DNA of 10,404 nucleotides, from assembly GCA_027046105.1 (NCBI GenBank), contig JALTZQ010000194.1:1-10404 (forward strand), read 5' to 3'. This document shows positions 1 to 7,082 of the stretch, piece after piece. The notes beneath the pieces were generated by a model, which was given only the letters and a program-made list of their open reading frames with translations, searched no databases and was not told the DNA's origin. How positions within the stretch are numbered: the stretch's first letter is position 1; each line of letters begins with the position of its first letter. A program made the translations under genes and the position numbers. Source of the DNA: Pyrodictiaceae archaeon (lineage in GTDB: Archaea > Thermoproteota > Thermoprotei_A > Sulfolobales > Pyrodictiaceae).

Positions 1-1023
1 CCCCATCATAGGCATTAATGGTGCTGGTTGACCTGCTTCAGGGCCAAGATCCATCATAAGGCCCATGACTACTACCATTATAAGCTTTGAGATAGAGTCA
101 CCATACATTGAGAGTAGCTTGTCGAGCTCATTTATATCGCCAGTGACTTGGCTATAAAGCTTTACGTCGACAGATAAACTACCCTCATCCTCTGTGCCAT
201 CGATTTTCAGTTTACCGTCTAGATTTGTCTTCGACTCTACCTTCACGTCTGCATTTAATAGTTTACGTACGTTATCTGCATCAGATGGTGAAAGTCCTTT
301 GGCAAGCGCGTATTCAATCATGTCATTGATATCTATGATTGTTTTCACGAATGCATAGGCTTCACCAGATGCTCTAACACCACCACCAACCTCTTCTATA
401 CGGATAAACGTTATACCTGCTTCTTCGAGAGACTTCATTATCTCTGTTATATTCAGTTGTGGTTGCTCTTGTTGTTCCTCTGGTGGATACAATGCTATCT
501 TTGCTTCAAGCACTCCCTTACTACCATCAACCACGTTAACCATGAACTTCTCTATCTTCACCCAGCCAGTCTTATTAGGGGTCTCATAGTCTATACGCCC
601 ATTTACGTTAAACAATATATTACCTTGATCTACTGTTGCTTCAGCACTTAGTTTAAAGACGAGGTTTACACTTGTTGTGCTAGGTGTCATCTGTGTATGC
701 ATCGGCATTTCTCTTTGCCGTAACTGCTTGAAGACTAGCTCCCCCGTTGCTACAAGCTCATATACTGCTTCTTTACTCTCGACCGTAGATGTGTAGTAGG
801 CTTCAAAGATGCCGTCTACACGAGTGTTTTGGGGTAGCTGTACTATTGCACGTAGATTGTACTTTGGCTCTACAGCGCCGTCCTCATGAACTATTAGTTT
901 TAGCTCGGCCTCTTCAACATTTATCATGATCTGTTGCATCGATGGCATCATTTGTGCAACTGCATGTATAACTGGAGTTAGAGCTACTAGGGCTACAGCT
1001 AGTATGAACACATACCTACCCAT
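1..1023 (-). CDS. Exported methionine-rich protein, unrecognised (3' end beyond window)
   Basis: An open frame of exactly 341 codons runs from ATG at 1023 to the left edge without a stop, so the C-terminus is missing. Residues 1-23 form a signal peptide: MGR, a hydrophobic core around VFILAVALVALTPVI, then a small-residue site near AVAQ. The mature part looks extracytoplasmic. It is rich in beta-prone alternation and has N-glycosylation sequons (NKT at 150-152, NIT at 191-193), a Pro/Gln/Glu linker near 180-190, and a helical segment near 192-202. Cysteine is absent from the visible part. Methionine clusters occur after the signal peptide (25-33), at 106-112 (MPMHTQM) and at 316-340, where the hydrophobic stretch LIMVVVMGLMM is followed by a Pro/Met-rich tail. 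The gene begins 68 bases after the sufD stop on the same strand. I do not recognise the family; a cell-surface or envelope protein is inferred from the signal peptide only. Confidence 0.8.
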   Translation of the reverse strand, partial: MGRYVFILAVALVALTPVIHAVAQMMPSMQQIMINVEEAELKLIVHEDGAVEPKYNLRAIVQLPQNTRVDGIFEAYYTSTVESKEAVYELVATGELVFKQLRQREMPMHTQMTPSTTSVNLVFKLSAEATVDQGNILFNVNGRIDYETPNKTGWVKIEKFMVNVVDGSKGVLEAKIALYPPEEQQEQPQLNITEIMKSLEEAGITFIRIEEVGGGVRASGEAYAFVKTIIDINDMIEYALAKGLSPSDADNVRKLLNADVKVESKTNLDGKLKIDGTEDEGSLSVDVKLYSQVTGDINELDKLLSMYGDSISKLIMVVVMGLMMDLGPEAGQPAPLMPMMG

Positions 1024-1048
1024 GACTAGTGACCGTGGTTTAGGTAGC

Positions 1049-1056
1049 GTATACCC
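1049..1056 (-). promoter_or_regulatory. Possible TATA box for the exported protein gene
   Basis: On the minus strand GGGTATAC lies about 26-33 bases before the ATG at 1023. That is the position expected for a crenarchaeal TATA element driving a leaderless or nearly leaderless mRNA. No good Shine-Dalgarno sequence precedes this ATG, which fits leaderless initiation. The box is short and weak, so read-through from the suf operon remains possible. Confidence 0.3.
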
Positions 1057-1091
1057 GTATTTAGTTCTAGTTGGTAGTAAGGAGTATAGGG

Positions 1092-2228
1092 CTATAGTCG
1101 TGGCCTGACACGATTCTCTATAAGGCCCGCGATTGCCTCTTCAAGCCAGTTCATTCCGAGATCTCTCACTGTCTGAAGGCTTCTCTCAAGAAGCATTAGT
1201 GTGATCGCAGCTCTCTCGTCAAGCCCCCTACTCTGTAGATAAAATAATTGATCCTCCATTATACGGTATTGGGCTGCTCTATGTGTAGCCTTCTCTACGC
1301 GGCCAAGCTTAATCTCCATCATAGGGTTTGCATAGCCACGTGCCTCATTACCTAGCATAGTGACTTCAGCACTAAATTCCGTGTCTGCATACTCCGCTGT
1401 GTCACGTACATCTACAAGCCCTCTTACCACGACCATGGATTTCTCAAGTGCATAGCCATAGATGGATGAATTACTCTTTGTTTTTTGCCCAACATGTATC
1501 GTATCAACTATGTAGTCCACTTGATCACCTTCCATCCCTATGAATACTGCCCTATGAGTATACCGCGCCCTCATGTCTGCTAGAAGTGTTGACTCCTCAA
1601 CACGATACATTGTAGTTGAGAACCCTACTAGTCCCGTCCTTAGCTCAGCGTTAGCGGATACGCGGCGACGCCATAACTGGTAAGCTGCAATGCCTCGGGA
1701 AGGCTCTAGAACCACATATGTGTTAAGTCTTGCTGCTTCACCAACATGTAGCTCGAAAACTGTTGTACCAGGTGACGTCCTTTCCTCGTTTACAACTAGG
1801 TCAACTTGTGACTTAGGCTCAACCACTATTATTAGGTGGAGACTAAACCAGCCATCCCTCGCTCTACATAGTTCAAGGTTTAGCCTTGTATTACCCCATA
1901 CTCGAAGTAAATACGCCTTGTCCAGCATCGAGTAATGCGCGGCAATTATCTTGGATTCTAATGGGTTTACCAATCGCCCTAAAGATTCTCCATCTCGTAG
2001 TTCAGATATCTCGTAGCCTTCACCTCTTTGATCACCATTACCACACGGCCCTATTGGGATACCTTTACCCTTGGGCTCATGAAACATTGTTGCTGGTCCG
2101 CTCTCGTATGCTTGCTCATATAAGCGCCAATTAGTGTAGTATTTTGTTGTTGGCGAATCACTTATGGGCTGCCACTCTAGTTCCTCGTAGGCTTTGCGTG
2201 CCTTATTCTTCGCCTCTATAAGGTTCAT
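1092..2228 (-). CDS. sufD: SufD-like Fe-S cluster assembly protein (SufB paralogue)
   Basis: SufD partners SufB in the cytosolic SufB-C-D scaffold complex, where Fe-S clusters are built with SufC as ATPase. The 378-residue protein has a helical N-terminus (1-45), a central beta-helix-like region rich in alternating hydrophobic residues (about 90-310), and the family's C-terminal signature DQLFYLQSRGL at 326-336 followed by a helical tail. The conserved histidine (H360 of E. coli SufD) appears to be H316. The usual C-S-H-G-A-T context is changed to A-T-H-R-A-A, so the cysteine equivalent to C358 is missing. ATG at 2228 is 2 bases after the sufB stop, and GGAGG (2241-2245) lies 12 bases upstream, inside the end of sufB, so coupled translation is likely. 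SufB and SufD belong to one superfamily. The sufD assignment rests on this altered motif, the shorter length and the operon order. Confidence 0.88.
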   Translation of the reverse strand: MNLIEAKNKARKAYEELEWQPISDSPTTKYYTNWRLYEQAYESGPATMFHEPKGKGIPIGPCGNGDQRGEGYEISELRDGESLGRLVNPLESKIIAAHYSMLDKAYLLRVWGNTRLNLELCRARDGWFSLHLIIVVEPKSQVDLVVNEERTSPGTTVFELHVGEAARLNTYVVLEPSRGIAAYQLWRRRVSANAELRTGLVGFSTTMYRVEESTLLADMRARYTHRAVFIGMEGDQVDYIVDTIHVGQKTKSNSSIYGYALEKSMVVVRGLVDVRDTAEYADTEFSAEVTMLGNEARGYANPMMEIKLGRVEKATHRAAQYRIMEDQLFYLQSRGLDERAAITLMLLERSLQTVRDLGMNWLEEAIAGLIENRVRPRL

Positions 2229-2230
2229 GA

Positions 2231-3664
2231 TTAGCCCAATCCTCCTATCTCACTAAATTCCAGTTCTATGACCTTTGAAAGTACACCCAGCATCTCTGGT
2301 GGTAGACTCTTAAGCACTTCTTGTATGAATCCAAGTACTACTATTGATTTTGCTTCACCCTCACTTAGTCCACGACTCTGTAGGTAGAAGAGCTGGTTTT
2401 CACCCAGCCTGCCAACAGTAGCCTCATGGGTTAATTGCGCCGTTGGCTCATCGACCTCGTTTCTTGGATAAGTATAGGCTCTACTCTTATCATCTAGTAT
2501 AAGGCTATCACATTCTACATGCGATATGCTTCGATGTGCACCACGTACTATTTTGACAAGGCCACGGTAGACTGCAACGCCTCCTCCAGCACTTATACTC
2601 TTAGATATAATCGTACTTCTCGTATCAGGTGCTGCATGTATTGCTTTCGCACCTATATCCTTAAGGTATGGGCCATTAACTAGTGCTACTGAAACATTTC
2701 TTGTCCTAGCACCACGGCCCCGTAGTACTGTTGAGGGATATGTGTATGTTATCCTACTACCTATACTTCCTTCTATCCATTCAACATAAGCGTTTTCCTC
2801 TGCTATAGCCCTCTTGTTGTTAAAGTTTATTATGTTTCTACTCCAGTTCTGTATTGTCGTAAAGTGCACGTGTGCACCACGCTTAGCATATATCTCCACC
2901 ATTCCATCATGAAAACTAAATGTTTTCATCATAGGTGCTGCACAACCTTCAATGAACTCCACATAGCTATTCTCGTCAGCCACTATTAACGTGTGCTCAA
3001 ACTGACCCTCAAGCTCACTACCTATAAAGAAGAAGGCCTCTATTGGCTGTGAGACCTTAACGCCCTTAGGCACGTAGAGGAAAGCACCACCACTCCAGAG
3101 AGCGAAATGTAGTGCTGCAAATTTGTGGTCAGCAACCGGAAATACTCTCCCAAAATACTCCTTTACTAGGTCGGGATAGCGGCGTACGGCCTCCTCCATT
3201 GGTAGTAGGATTACACCTTTCTGTTGAAGCTCCTCCTTCACCTTGTTGAGTACTACCTCGCTGTCAAAGACTGCTGTTAGGCCAGATAGGAATTTTGCTT
3301 CAGCTTCTGGTAAGCCAAGCTTTGAATAATACATTCTCATCCATAACGGTAGCTCATCCCAGCTTTCAACCCGTTCCGTCTGAGGCTTGACATAGGCAGC
3401 TATCTCGTCTAGGTCTATCTCTTCAATCCCTTGTATCCACCTTGGTGTTGGTAGTTTATGGAAGAGCTCTAGTGCGCGTAGCCGTAGTTTTCTCATCCAC
3501 TCAGGCTCCTTCTTAACACGCGATATTTCCTCAATAAGACTCCTCTCCAGACGGCCACGGATCTCTATCTCCTTAGGGTAAGGCCTTGTAAAGCCCAATA
3601 GCTCGTCTACACTACCACTCCGTACCAGCTCCTCAATAGATGAGACACGCACTCCACCAGACAA
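2231..3664 (-). CDS. sufB: SufB, Fe-S cluster scaffold subunit
   Basis: SufB is the subunit on which Fe-S clusters assemble, in complex with SufC and SufD. The 477-residue protein is full length. Visible family marks are LYVPKGVKVSQPIEAFF (196-212), the VEFIEGCAAP segment with C241, QNW at 272-274, SHVECDS with C385, HEATVGRLGENQLFYLQSRG (413-432), and a helical C-terminus. By motif alignment C241, C385, H413 and E414 match E. coli C254, C405, H433 and E434, the residues known to be needed for sulfur transfer and cluster formation. These two cysteines are the only ones in the protein. The start is TTG at 3662-3664, with a GAGGTG ribosome-binding site 7 bases upstream. The gap to sufC is 4 bases and to sufD 2 bases, so this is one operon. 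Confidence 0.96.
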   Translation of the reverse strand: MSGGVRVSSIEELVRSGSVDELLGFTRPYPKEIEIRGRLERSLIEEISRVKKEPEWMRKLRLRALELFHKLPTPRWIQGIEEIDLDEIAAYVKPQTERVESWDELPLWMRMYYSKLGLPEAEAKFLSGLTAVFDSEVVLNKVKEELQQKGVILLPMEEAVRRYPDLVKEYFGRVFPVADHKFAALHFALWSGGAFLYVPKGVKVSQPIEAFFFIGSELEGQFEHTLIVADENSYVEFIEGCAAPMMKTFSFHDGMVEIYAKRGAHVHFTTIQNWSRNIINFNNKRAIAEENAYVEWIEGSIGSRITYTYPSTVLRGRGARTRNVSVALVNGPYLKDIGAKAIHAAPDTRSTIISKSISAGGGVAVYRGLVKIVRGAHRSISHVECDSLILDDKSRAYTYPRNEVDEPTAQLTHEATVGRLGENQLFYLQSRGLSEGEAKSIVVLGFIQEVLKSLPPEMLGVLSKVIELEFSEIGGLG

Positions 3665-3668
3665 CCCA

Positions 3669-4445
3669 TCACACCTCTCCTTTCACACTCCTAAGTATGG
3701 ATGCATAGCCTTCCCGCTCTATTCTGCGGGCAAGTTCTGGACCACCCTCAGCAACAATCCTACCATTAGCTAAGACAAGCACATGATCTGGCTCTAGGAA
3801 CTCAAGTATCCTAGCGTAATGCGTTATAAGTAGAACTCCCGTCTCTCTATCACGTAGCTTTCGAACAGCATCAGCAACAACACGTATACCATCCACATCA
3901 AGCCCACTATCCGGTTCATCGAGGACTGCGTAGCGTGGCTCAAGGAGTAGTAATTGGAGAATTTCACTTCTCTTCCTTTCACCACCACTAAAACCCACGT
4001 TAACCTCTCGTTGCAATAGCTGTTCGCTAAGGCCAAGCATACTGGCTAGTTGCTTAACTTTTGGTATAAGCTGTGGTGACGGCATACCTATAAGACGCTC
4101 CTCTACACCAAACCTACGATTGTAGGCAGCGGCGAGTAGCGTTAGGAGACGAACACCAGGTATTTCGATAGGATTCTGGAAAACTAGTAGTAGGCCCTTA
4201 CGTGCCCTCTCGTGCGGGGGAAGCTTAGTTATGTCCTCCCCATCAAGGCTTATACTACCTTTCTCCACAACATAGCGCGGATGACCCATGAGTGTATAGG
4301 CAAGACTTGTTTTGCCACTACCGTTCGGACCCATTAAGGCGACTATCTCGCCATGCTCTATCCTTACCGTAACCCCATGTAGAACACGGCGGTCCTCAAC
4401 AGATACTGTTAAGTCTCTAGCTTCTAGAGCCAAGCCTCCACCCAA
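3669..4445 (-). CDS. sufC: SufC, ABC-type ATPase of the Fe-S assembly complex
   Basis: SufC is a soluble ABC ATPase that dimerises on SufB-SufD and drives the conformational change needed for cluster assembly; it is not a transporter. All motifs are present in order: Walker A GPNGSGKT (39-46), Q-loop Q90, signature GFSGGERKRSEI (151-162, the SufC form of LSGGQ), Walker B YAVLDEPDSGLD (172-183) and H-loop H209. The length of 258 is usual for the family. The start shown is TTG at 4443-4445. A second TTG four codons inside (4431-4433) is also possible, because homologues begin close to that point. It is the first gene of sufCBD and is transcribed away from rps3ae across a 262-base spacer. An AT box about 27 bases before the TTG suggests a leaderless operon mRNA. 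Confidence 0.95.
   Translation of the reverse strand: MGGGLALEARDLTVSVEDRRVLHGVTVRIEHGEIVALMGPNGSGKTSLAYTLMGHPRYVVEKGSISLDGEDITKLPPHERARKGLLLVFQNPIEIPGVRLLTLLAAAYNRRFGVEERLIGMPSPQLIPKVKQLASMLGLSEQLLQREVNVGFSGGERKRSEILQLLLLEPRYAVLDEPDSGLDVDGIRVVADAVRKLRDRETGVLLITHYARILEFLEPDHVLVLANGRIVAEGGPELARRIEREGYASILRSVKGEV
3672..3677 (-). promoter_or_regulatory. Ribosome-binding site deciding the TTG start of sufB
   Basis: GAGGTG on the minus strand lies 7 bases before the TTG at 3664 and overlaps the last codons of sufC. The spacing supports the TTG as the real sufB start. Confidence 0.6.
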
Positions 4446-4468
4446 CTTTAACAGGGGTTAAAGGTGTC

Positions 4469-4475
4469 ATAAAAA
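4469..4475 (-). promoter_or_regulatory. TATA box of the suf operon
   Basis: TTTTTAT on the minus strand spans -30 to -24 relative to the TTG at 4445. This is the usual archaeal TATA position if transcription begins at or next to the start codon, so a leaderless sufCBD transcript is likely. Confidence 0.5.
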
Positions 4476-4530
4476 CCCTGCGATACACTAAGAAACGGGT
4501 AGAGCAACAATGCACAATACACACATACTG

Positions 4531-4630
4531 ATACTATCACGGAACACTTACTACTTGAAGGCCCTGAATCCTCACACACCACGTATGATAGTATACAAAT
4601 CCTATATTTAGGGGCTGCCAGCCGTGTGAG
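4531..4630. repeat. Two interleaved inverted repeats in the sufC-rps3ae divergent spacer
   Basis: ATACTATCA (4531-4539) is perfectly complementary to TGATAGTAT (4586-4594), a 9-base match with a 46-base spacer. CTCACAC (4571-4577) is complementary to GTGTGAG (4624-4630), also 46 bases apart. The arms alternate A-B-A'-B'. The elements could be operator half-sites between the two divergent promoters, or a pseudoknotted RNA. The 9-base pair is somewhat unlikely by chance in this length; the 7-base pair is not. Confidence 0.35.
4603..4610 (+). promoter_or_regulatory. Candidate TATA box for rps3ae
   Basis: TATATTTA is preceded by the purine/A-rich ACAAAT, which resembles a BRE followed by a TATA box. 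Transcription would start near 4633 and leave a leader of about 75 bases before the TTG. A second, weaker box, GGTTTATGG (4651-4659), would place the start near 4682, just before a mini-ORF. I cannot choose between them by eye. Confidence 0.4.
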
Positions 4631-4684
4631 TAGCGGCGCTAAGAGATAAAGGTTTATGGGCCGCCCCTTAACGTGGCGTATAGC

Positions 4685-4711
4685 ATGCTTGGAGGGAAGA
4701 GGCTGGCTTGA
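4685..4711 (+). other. Eight-codon mini-ORF overlapping the rps3ae start
   Basis: ATG at 4685 opens eight codons (MLGGKRLA) that stop at TGA 4709-4711. The stop shares TTGA with the rps3ae start codon (TTG 4708-4710). The mini-ORF contains the GGAGG and GAGG sequences that would serve rps3ae as ribosome-binding site. It may be a chance product of that purine-rich stretch, or an upstream ORF that feeds ribosomes to the weak TTG start. Confidence 0.25.
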
Positions 4712-5349
4712 GTAGGAGGGGTCCTAGGGACAAGTGGAGGCTAAAGAAATGGTACGAGGTTATAGCACCAGCTGTTTTCGGTAGCGTGGTACTAGGTACG
4801 ACGCCTGCTGATGATCCACAGAAGCTTATAGGTCGTGTAATGGAGACCACGCTCTATGATATTACTGGTGATTTCTCGCTAGTACACGTACATCTGTTCT
4901 TCCAGATAATCGAGGTTGATGAAGAGAACCTAAAAGCCTATACGAGGTTCAAAGGCCACGAACTAGCACGCGACTATATGAAGAGCTTGATAAGGAGGAA
5001 GAGTAGTAAAGTACAAGGAATATTCAATGTGACTACAAAGGATGGGTACGGGTTACGTATAACTGGCGTAGTGCTTACAACGTATCGCTGTAAGACTAGC
5101 CAGAAAAGAGCTATAAGGAAGATTATGGGTGATATAATAGTCAAACGTGCTGGTGAAATGACGCTCGATGAGCTCATACAAGCAATGTTATTCGGTAAAC
5201 TCGCTAATGAGATCTTCGAGGCAGCCAAGAAGATTTATCCGTTACGTAAGGTTGAGATATACAAGTCAAAGTTGTTGACGGTGCCTGGGCCAGACGGGAA
5301 ACCGCAACCAGCCGTTGTAGTCTCACCATTAATGTACAAGATTAGCTGA
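4708..5349 (+). CDS. rps3ae: 30S ribosomal protein S3Ae (eS1)
   Basis: This is a small-subunit ribosomal protein of the archaeal/eukaryotic eS1 family, which binds 16S rRNA near the platform and mRNA exit side. The 213-residue protein is full length. It has the hallmark N-terminus DKWRLKKWYEVIAPAVFGS (8-26), then IGRVMETTLYDITGDFS (41-57), a basic RNA-binding stretch LIRRKSSKVQGI (93-104), and MTLDELIQAMLFGKLANEIF (151-170) leading to a basic C-terminal part. The start must be the TTG at 4708, because the conserved N-terminus begins within eight residues and the next methionine is past residue 40. GAGG (4699-4702) lies 5 bases before the TTG. It is divergent from the suf operon and is followed by the SPOUT methylase gene 75 bases later. 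Confidence 0.96.
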   Translation: MSRRGPRDKWRLKKWYEVIAPAVFGSVVLGTTPADDPQKLIGRVMETTLYDITGDFSLVHVHLFFQIIEVDEENLKAYTRFKGHELARDYMKSLIRRKSSKVQGIFNVTTKDGYGLRITGVVLTTYRCKTSQKRAIRKIMGDIIVKRAGEMTLDELIQAMLFGKLANEIFEAAKKIYPLRKVEIYKSKLLTVPGPDGKPQPAVVVSPLMYKIS

Positions 5350-5395
5350 GGAGTATACCTATTCTACCGATAGACAAGGCATAATATTTCACGCC

Positions 5396-5403
5396 TTTAA
5401 TTT
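5396..5403 (+). promoter_or_regulatory. TATA box of the SPOUT methylase gene
   Basis: TTTAATTT spans -29 to -22 relative to the TTG at 5425, the right distance for a nearly leaderless transcript. GAGGAG (5411-5416), 8 bases before the TTG, would instead serve a leadered message arriving from rps3ae. Both modes can coexist. Confidence 0.4.
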
Positions 5404-5424
5404 CTAGTTTGAGGAGCACCGGTC

Positions 5425-6516
5425 TTGCGCATGGAGTGTAATTTTGTTCTACTTAAGACCGTCCTTGGAATGGAACGTGTCGCCGCGAGTTATGTGTCTG
5501 AGATAGACCCTAACGCACGTATCGAGATAGCTCCTCGTGGATTTAAAGGTCTTATTATAGTGGAACCGTCTATCGATAAATACGAGTTTGCACACCAAGT
5601 CGAGCAACAAATTCCCGAAGTCGAGAAAGTGGTCGTCGCAGAGGCTTGTACAGATGCTGTTCCAGAGAAGATAGCAGAGGCTGCTGCAAAGCTTGCACCA
5701 CGATTCATCGACTCCACTGAGACATTTGCTGTTCGCACTGTGAGGAGAGGACATCATGGATTTACAAGTATTGATGTTAATGTCGTTGTTGGTGATGCTG
5801 TCCGTAAAGCAACTGGTGCATCCGTTAACCTCCGTTCTCCTGACAAGGTTGTTGCGGTCGAGATTATCCAAGACAAGGCTTTCATAGCATTCTATCCCGG
5901 TAGTACCGTGTGGCGTAAAATGAAGCCCGGCAAGTATCCTTTGTACAAACTGTTCCGTCGGTTCGCAGTGGTACAGATGCCGTATCTAGGTCCACTCGAT
6001 GCTTGCAAAACTATGGGTGTTCGTATAGGGCGTGAAGTCCAGAATTTCGAGGTCGGCGAACTAGTTGTAGCACCAATAGGGCTTATTGATGCTACTCAGC
6101 TTCACAGTTTTCTTGCAGGGGTTTTTGAGGGTATAGAGTCAAGGTTTGAGGTTCAGAAGAAGAGTTATGGTAGGGACGTATGGCGCGTACCAGTATATGT
6201 ACAAGATCTTTACCAGCTCGTACGTGATAGAGCAAGGGAACCCATAATAGTCTTTGAGCCTGAAGGTGAGTATATATCACGGGTCTCTGATGAGATCCTT
6301 GAACTACTAAGGAAGAAGAGGAGAATTAACCTATTATTTGGTTCAAGGGAGGGAATACCCCAGGGCATCTACAGGTTCGCCGACCTTGTCGTTGACATAG
6401 CACCGGGGATAACGCTATCCACAGAGTACGCTGCAGCTGCTGCACTTATTGCCATAGCCAGTATTTTACACGATAGCCTTGCAAGTGATTTAGAGGGGGA
6501 CACCAATAGCAGCTAA
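5425..6516 (+). CDS. THUMP- and SPOUT-domain RNA methylase
   Basis: Probably an S-adenosylmethionine-dependent RNA methyltransferase. The THUMP part (about 50-160) shows FAVRTVRRGHHGFTSIDVNV (101-120), GDAVRKATGASVNLRSPD (123-140) and VAVEIIQDKAFIAFY, the typical THUMP strand-helix pattern for RNA binding. The C-terminal half (about 180-350) looks like a trefoil-knot SPOUT domain: PIIVFEPEGEY (273-283), LLFGSREGIPQG (303-314, the loop that holds the cofactor in SPOUT enzymes) and IAPGITLSTEYAAAAALIAI (325-344). I know this domain pair as an archaeal family with unsettled RNA target. The start is TTG at 5425, supported by GAGGAG 8 bases upstream; ATG at 5431 is the alternative. The last 27 bases overlap the 3' end of the opposing gene. 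The family call is firm, the substrate unknown. Confidence 0.85.
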   Translation: MRMECNFVLLKTVLGMERVAASYVSEIDPNARIEIAPRGFKGLIIVEPSIDKYEFAHQVEQQIPEVEKVVVAEACTDAVPEKIAEAAAKLAPRFIDSTETFAVRTVRRGHHGFTSIDVNVVVGDAVRKATGASVNLRSPDKVVAVEIIQDKAFIAFYPGSTVWRKMKPGKYPLYKLFRRFAVVQMPYLGPLDACKTMGVRIGREVQNFEVGELVVAPIGLIDATQLHSFLAGVFEGIESRFEVQKKSYGRDVWRVPVYVQDLYQLVRDRAREPIIVFEPEGEYISRVSDEILELLRKKRRINLLFGSREGIPQGIYRFADLVVDIAPGITLSTEYAAAAALIAIASILHDSLASDLEGDTNSS

Positions 6517-7053
6517 CATGTCATGTATGCTCCTAGCTAGTATAGGGTCACGGCGACCTAGATCACGAAGGGTCTTACGTATATCCCTTACAGGATTAGG
6601 TTTACGCGGCTCTCTTCTACGGCGACGTAAAACCAGTTCTTCCTCTGGCTCAACATAGTCTTTGAGCGTTTTTGCTACTGCTTCACGGGGCTCTGGAGCC
6701 CAAGCAGGTTCCAACCCAACACCTGCCTCCAATAAGATCTTGCTAGTCATGGTATGGGGCTCTTGTGTCTTAACAAGCTCTACTACTCTACGATAAGTTT
6801 CTTCAACTAATGCCTCGTTACCCGATGCTGAGGAGAGCTGTATGAATGCATTGGCTAGTAGACTTGATATCTGTGATGCCAGTCTCCGTGCCTCACCAAG
6901 ACCGGCATCGACTGGTTTTAGTGGCGAGTACACAGCATCAGCTACGGCTACTAGTACATCAGCACATTGATCTGCATTAGCTTCCTCAACACATTTCTTA
7001 ATATTGTTGAGACTTGACTGTACTATCGATTCCAGTAGATTCCTCCATGCCAA
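6490..7053 (-). CDS. Conserved-looking hypothetical protein, 187 residues
   Basis: I do not recognise this family. The protein is soluble-looking and mostly helical, with no signal peptide or membrane segment. Residues 1-95 look like a helical bundle with two cysteines (C21, C30). A Glu/Pro-rich link (115-140) leads to a strongly basic patch RRRRREPRKP (143-152), and the protein ends in a short helical domain (155-187). The basic patch next to an acidic EPEEE stretch hints at nucleic-acid or ribosome contact, which is inference only. The start is TTG at 7053, favoured by GGTGAT 8 bases upstream. It is tail-to-tail with the SPOUT gene, overlapping by 27 bases. It lies downstream of isocitrate dehydrogenase on the same strand but is separated by 227 bases, so it is probably its own transcription unit. 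Confidence 0.75.
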   Translation of the reverse strand: MAWRNLLESIVQSSLNNIKKCVEEANADQCADVLVAVADAVYSPLKPVDAGLGEARRLASQISSLLANAFIQLSSASGNEALVEETYRRVVELVKTQEPHTMTSKILLEAGVGLEPAWAPEPREAVAKTLKDYVEPEEELVLRRRRREPRKPNPVRDIRKTLRDLGRRDPILARSIHDMLAAIGVPL

Positions 7054-7061
7054 ACCACTAC

Positions 7062-7067
7062 ATCACC
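7062..7067 (-). promoter_or_regulatory. Ribosome-binding site for the 187-residue gene
   Basis: GGTGAT (within AAGGTGATG) lies 8 bases before the TTG at 7053 and supports that start. Its presence means at least part of the mRNA has a 5' leader. Confidence 0.55.
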
Positions 7068-7082
7068 TTAAGATTGTGGTTT

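Noticed and set aside
1690..2134. Plus-strand open frames inside sufD
   Set aside because: They are antisense shadows of a clear sufD, and the translations have no recognisable motif.
3824..4036. A second minus-strand frame of 70 codons inside sufC
   Set aside because: It overlaps the ABC signature and Walker B region of sufC in another frame and has no ribosome-binding site or family features.
4561..4615. GCCCTGAAT pairing with ATTTAGGGGC as a stem in the sufC-rps3ae spacer
   Set aside because: The helix is interrupted by mismatches and leaves a loop of about 36 bases; too weak to report as a structure.
7059..7067. GTGATGT on the minus strand as a box C of a C/D guide RNA
   Set aside because: There is no matching box D or D'/C' pair at usual spacing, and the bases are explained as a ribosome-binding site.
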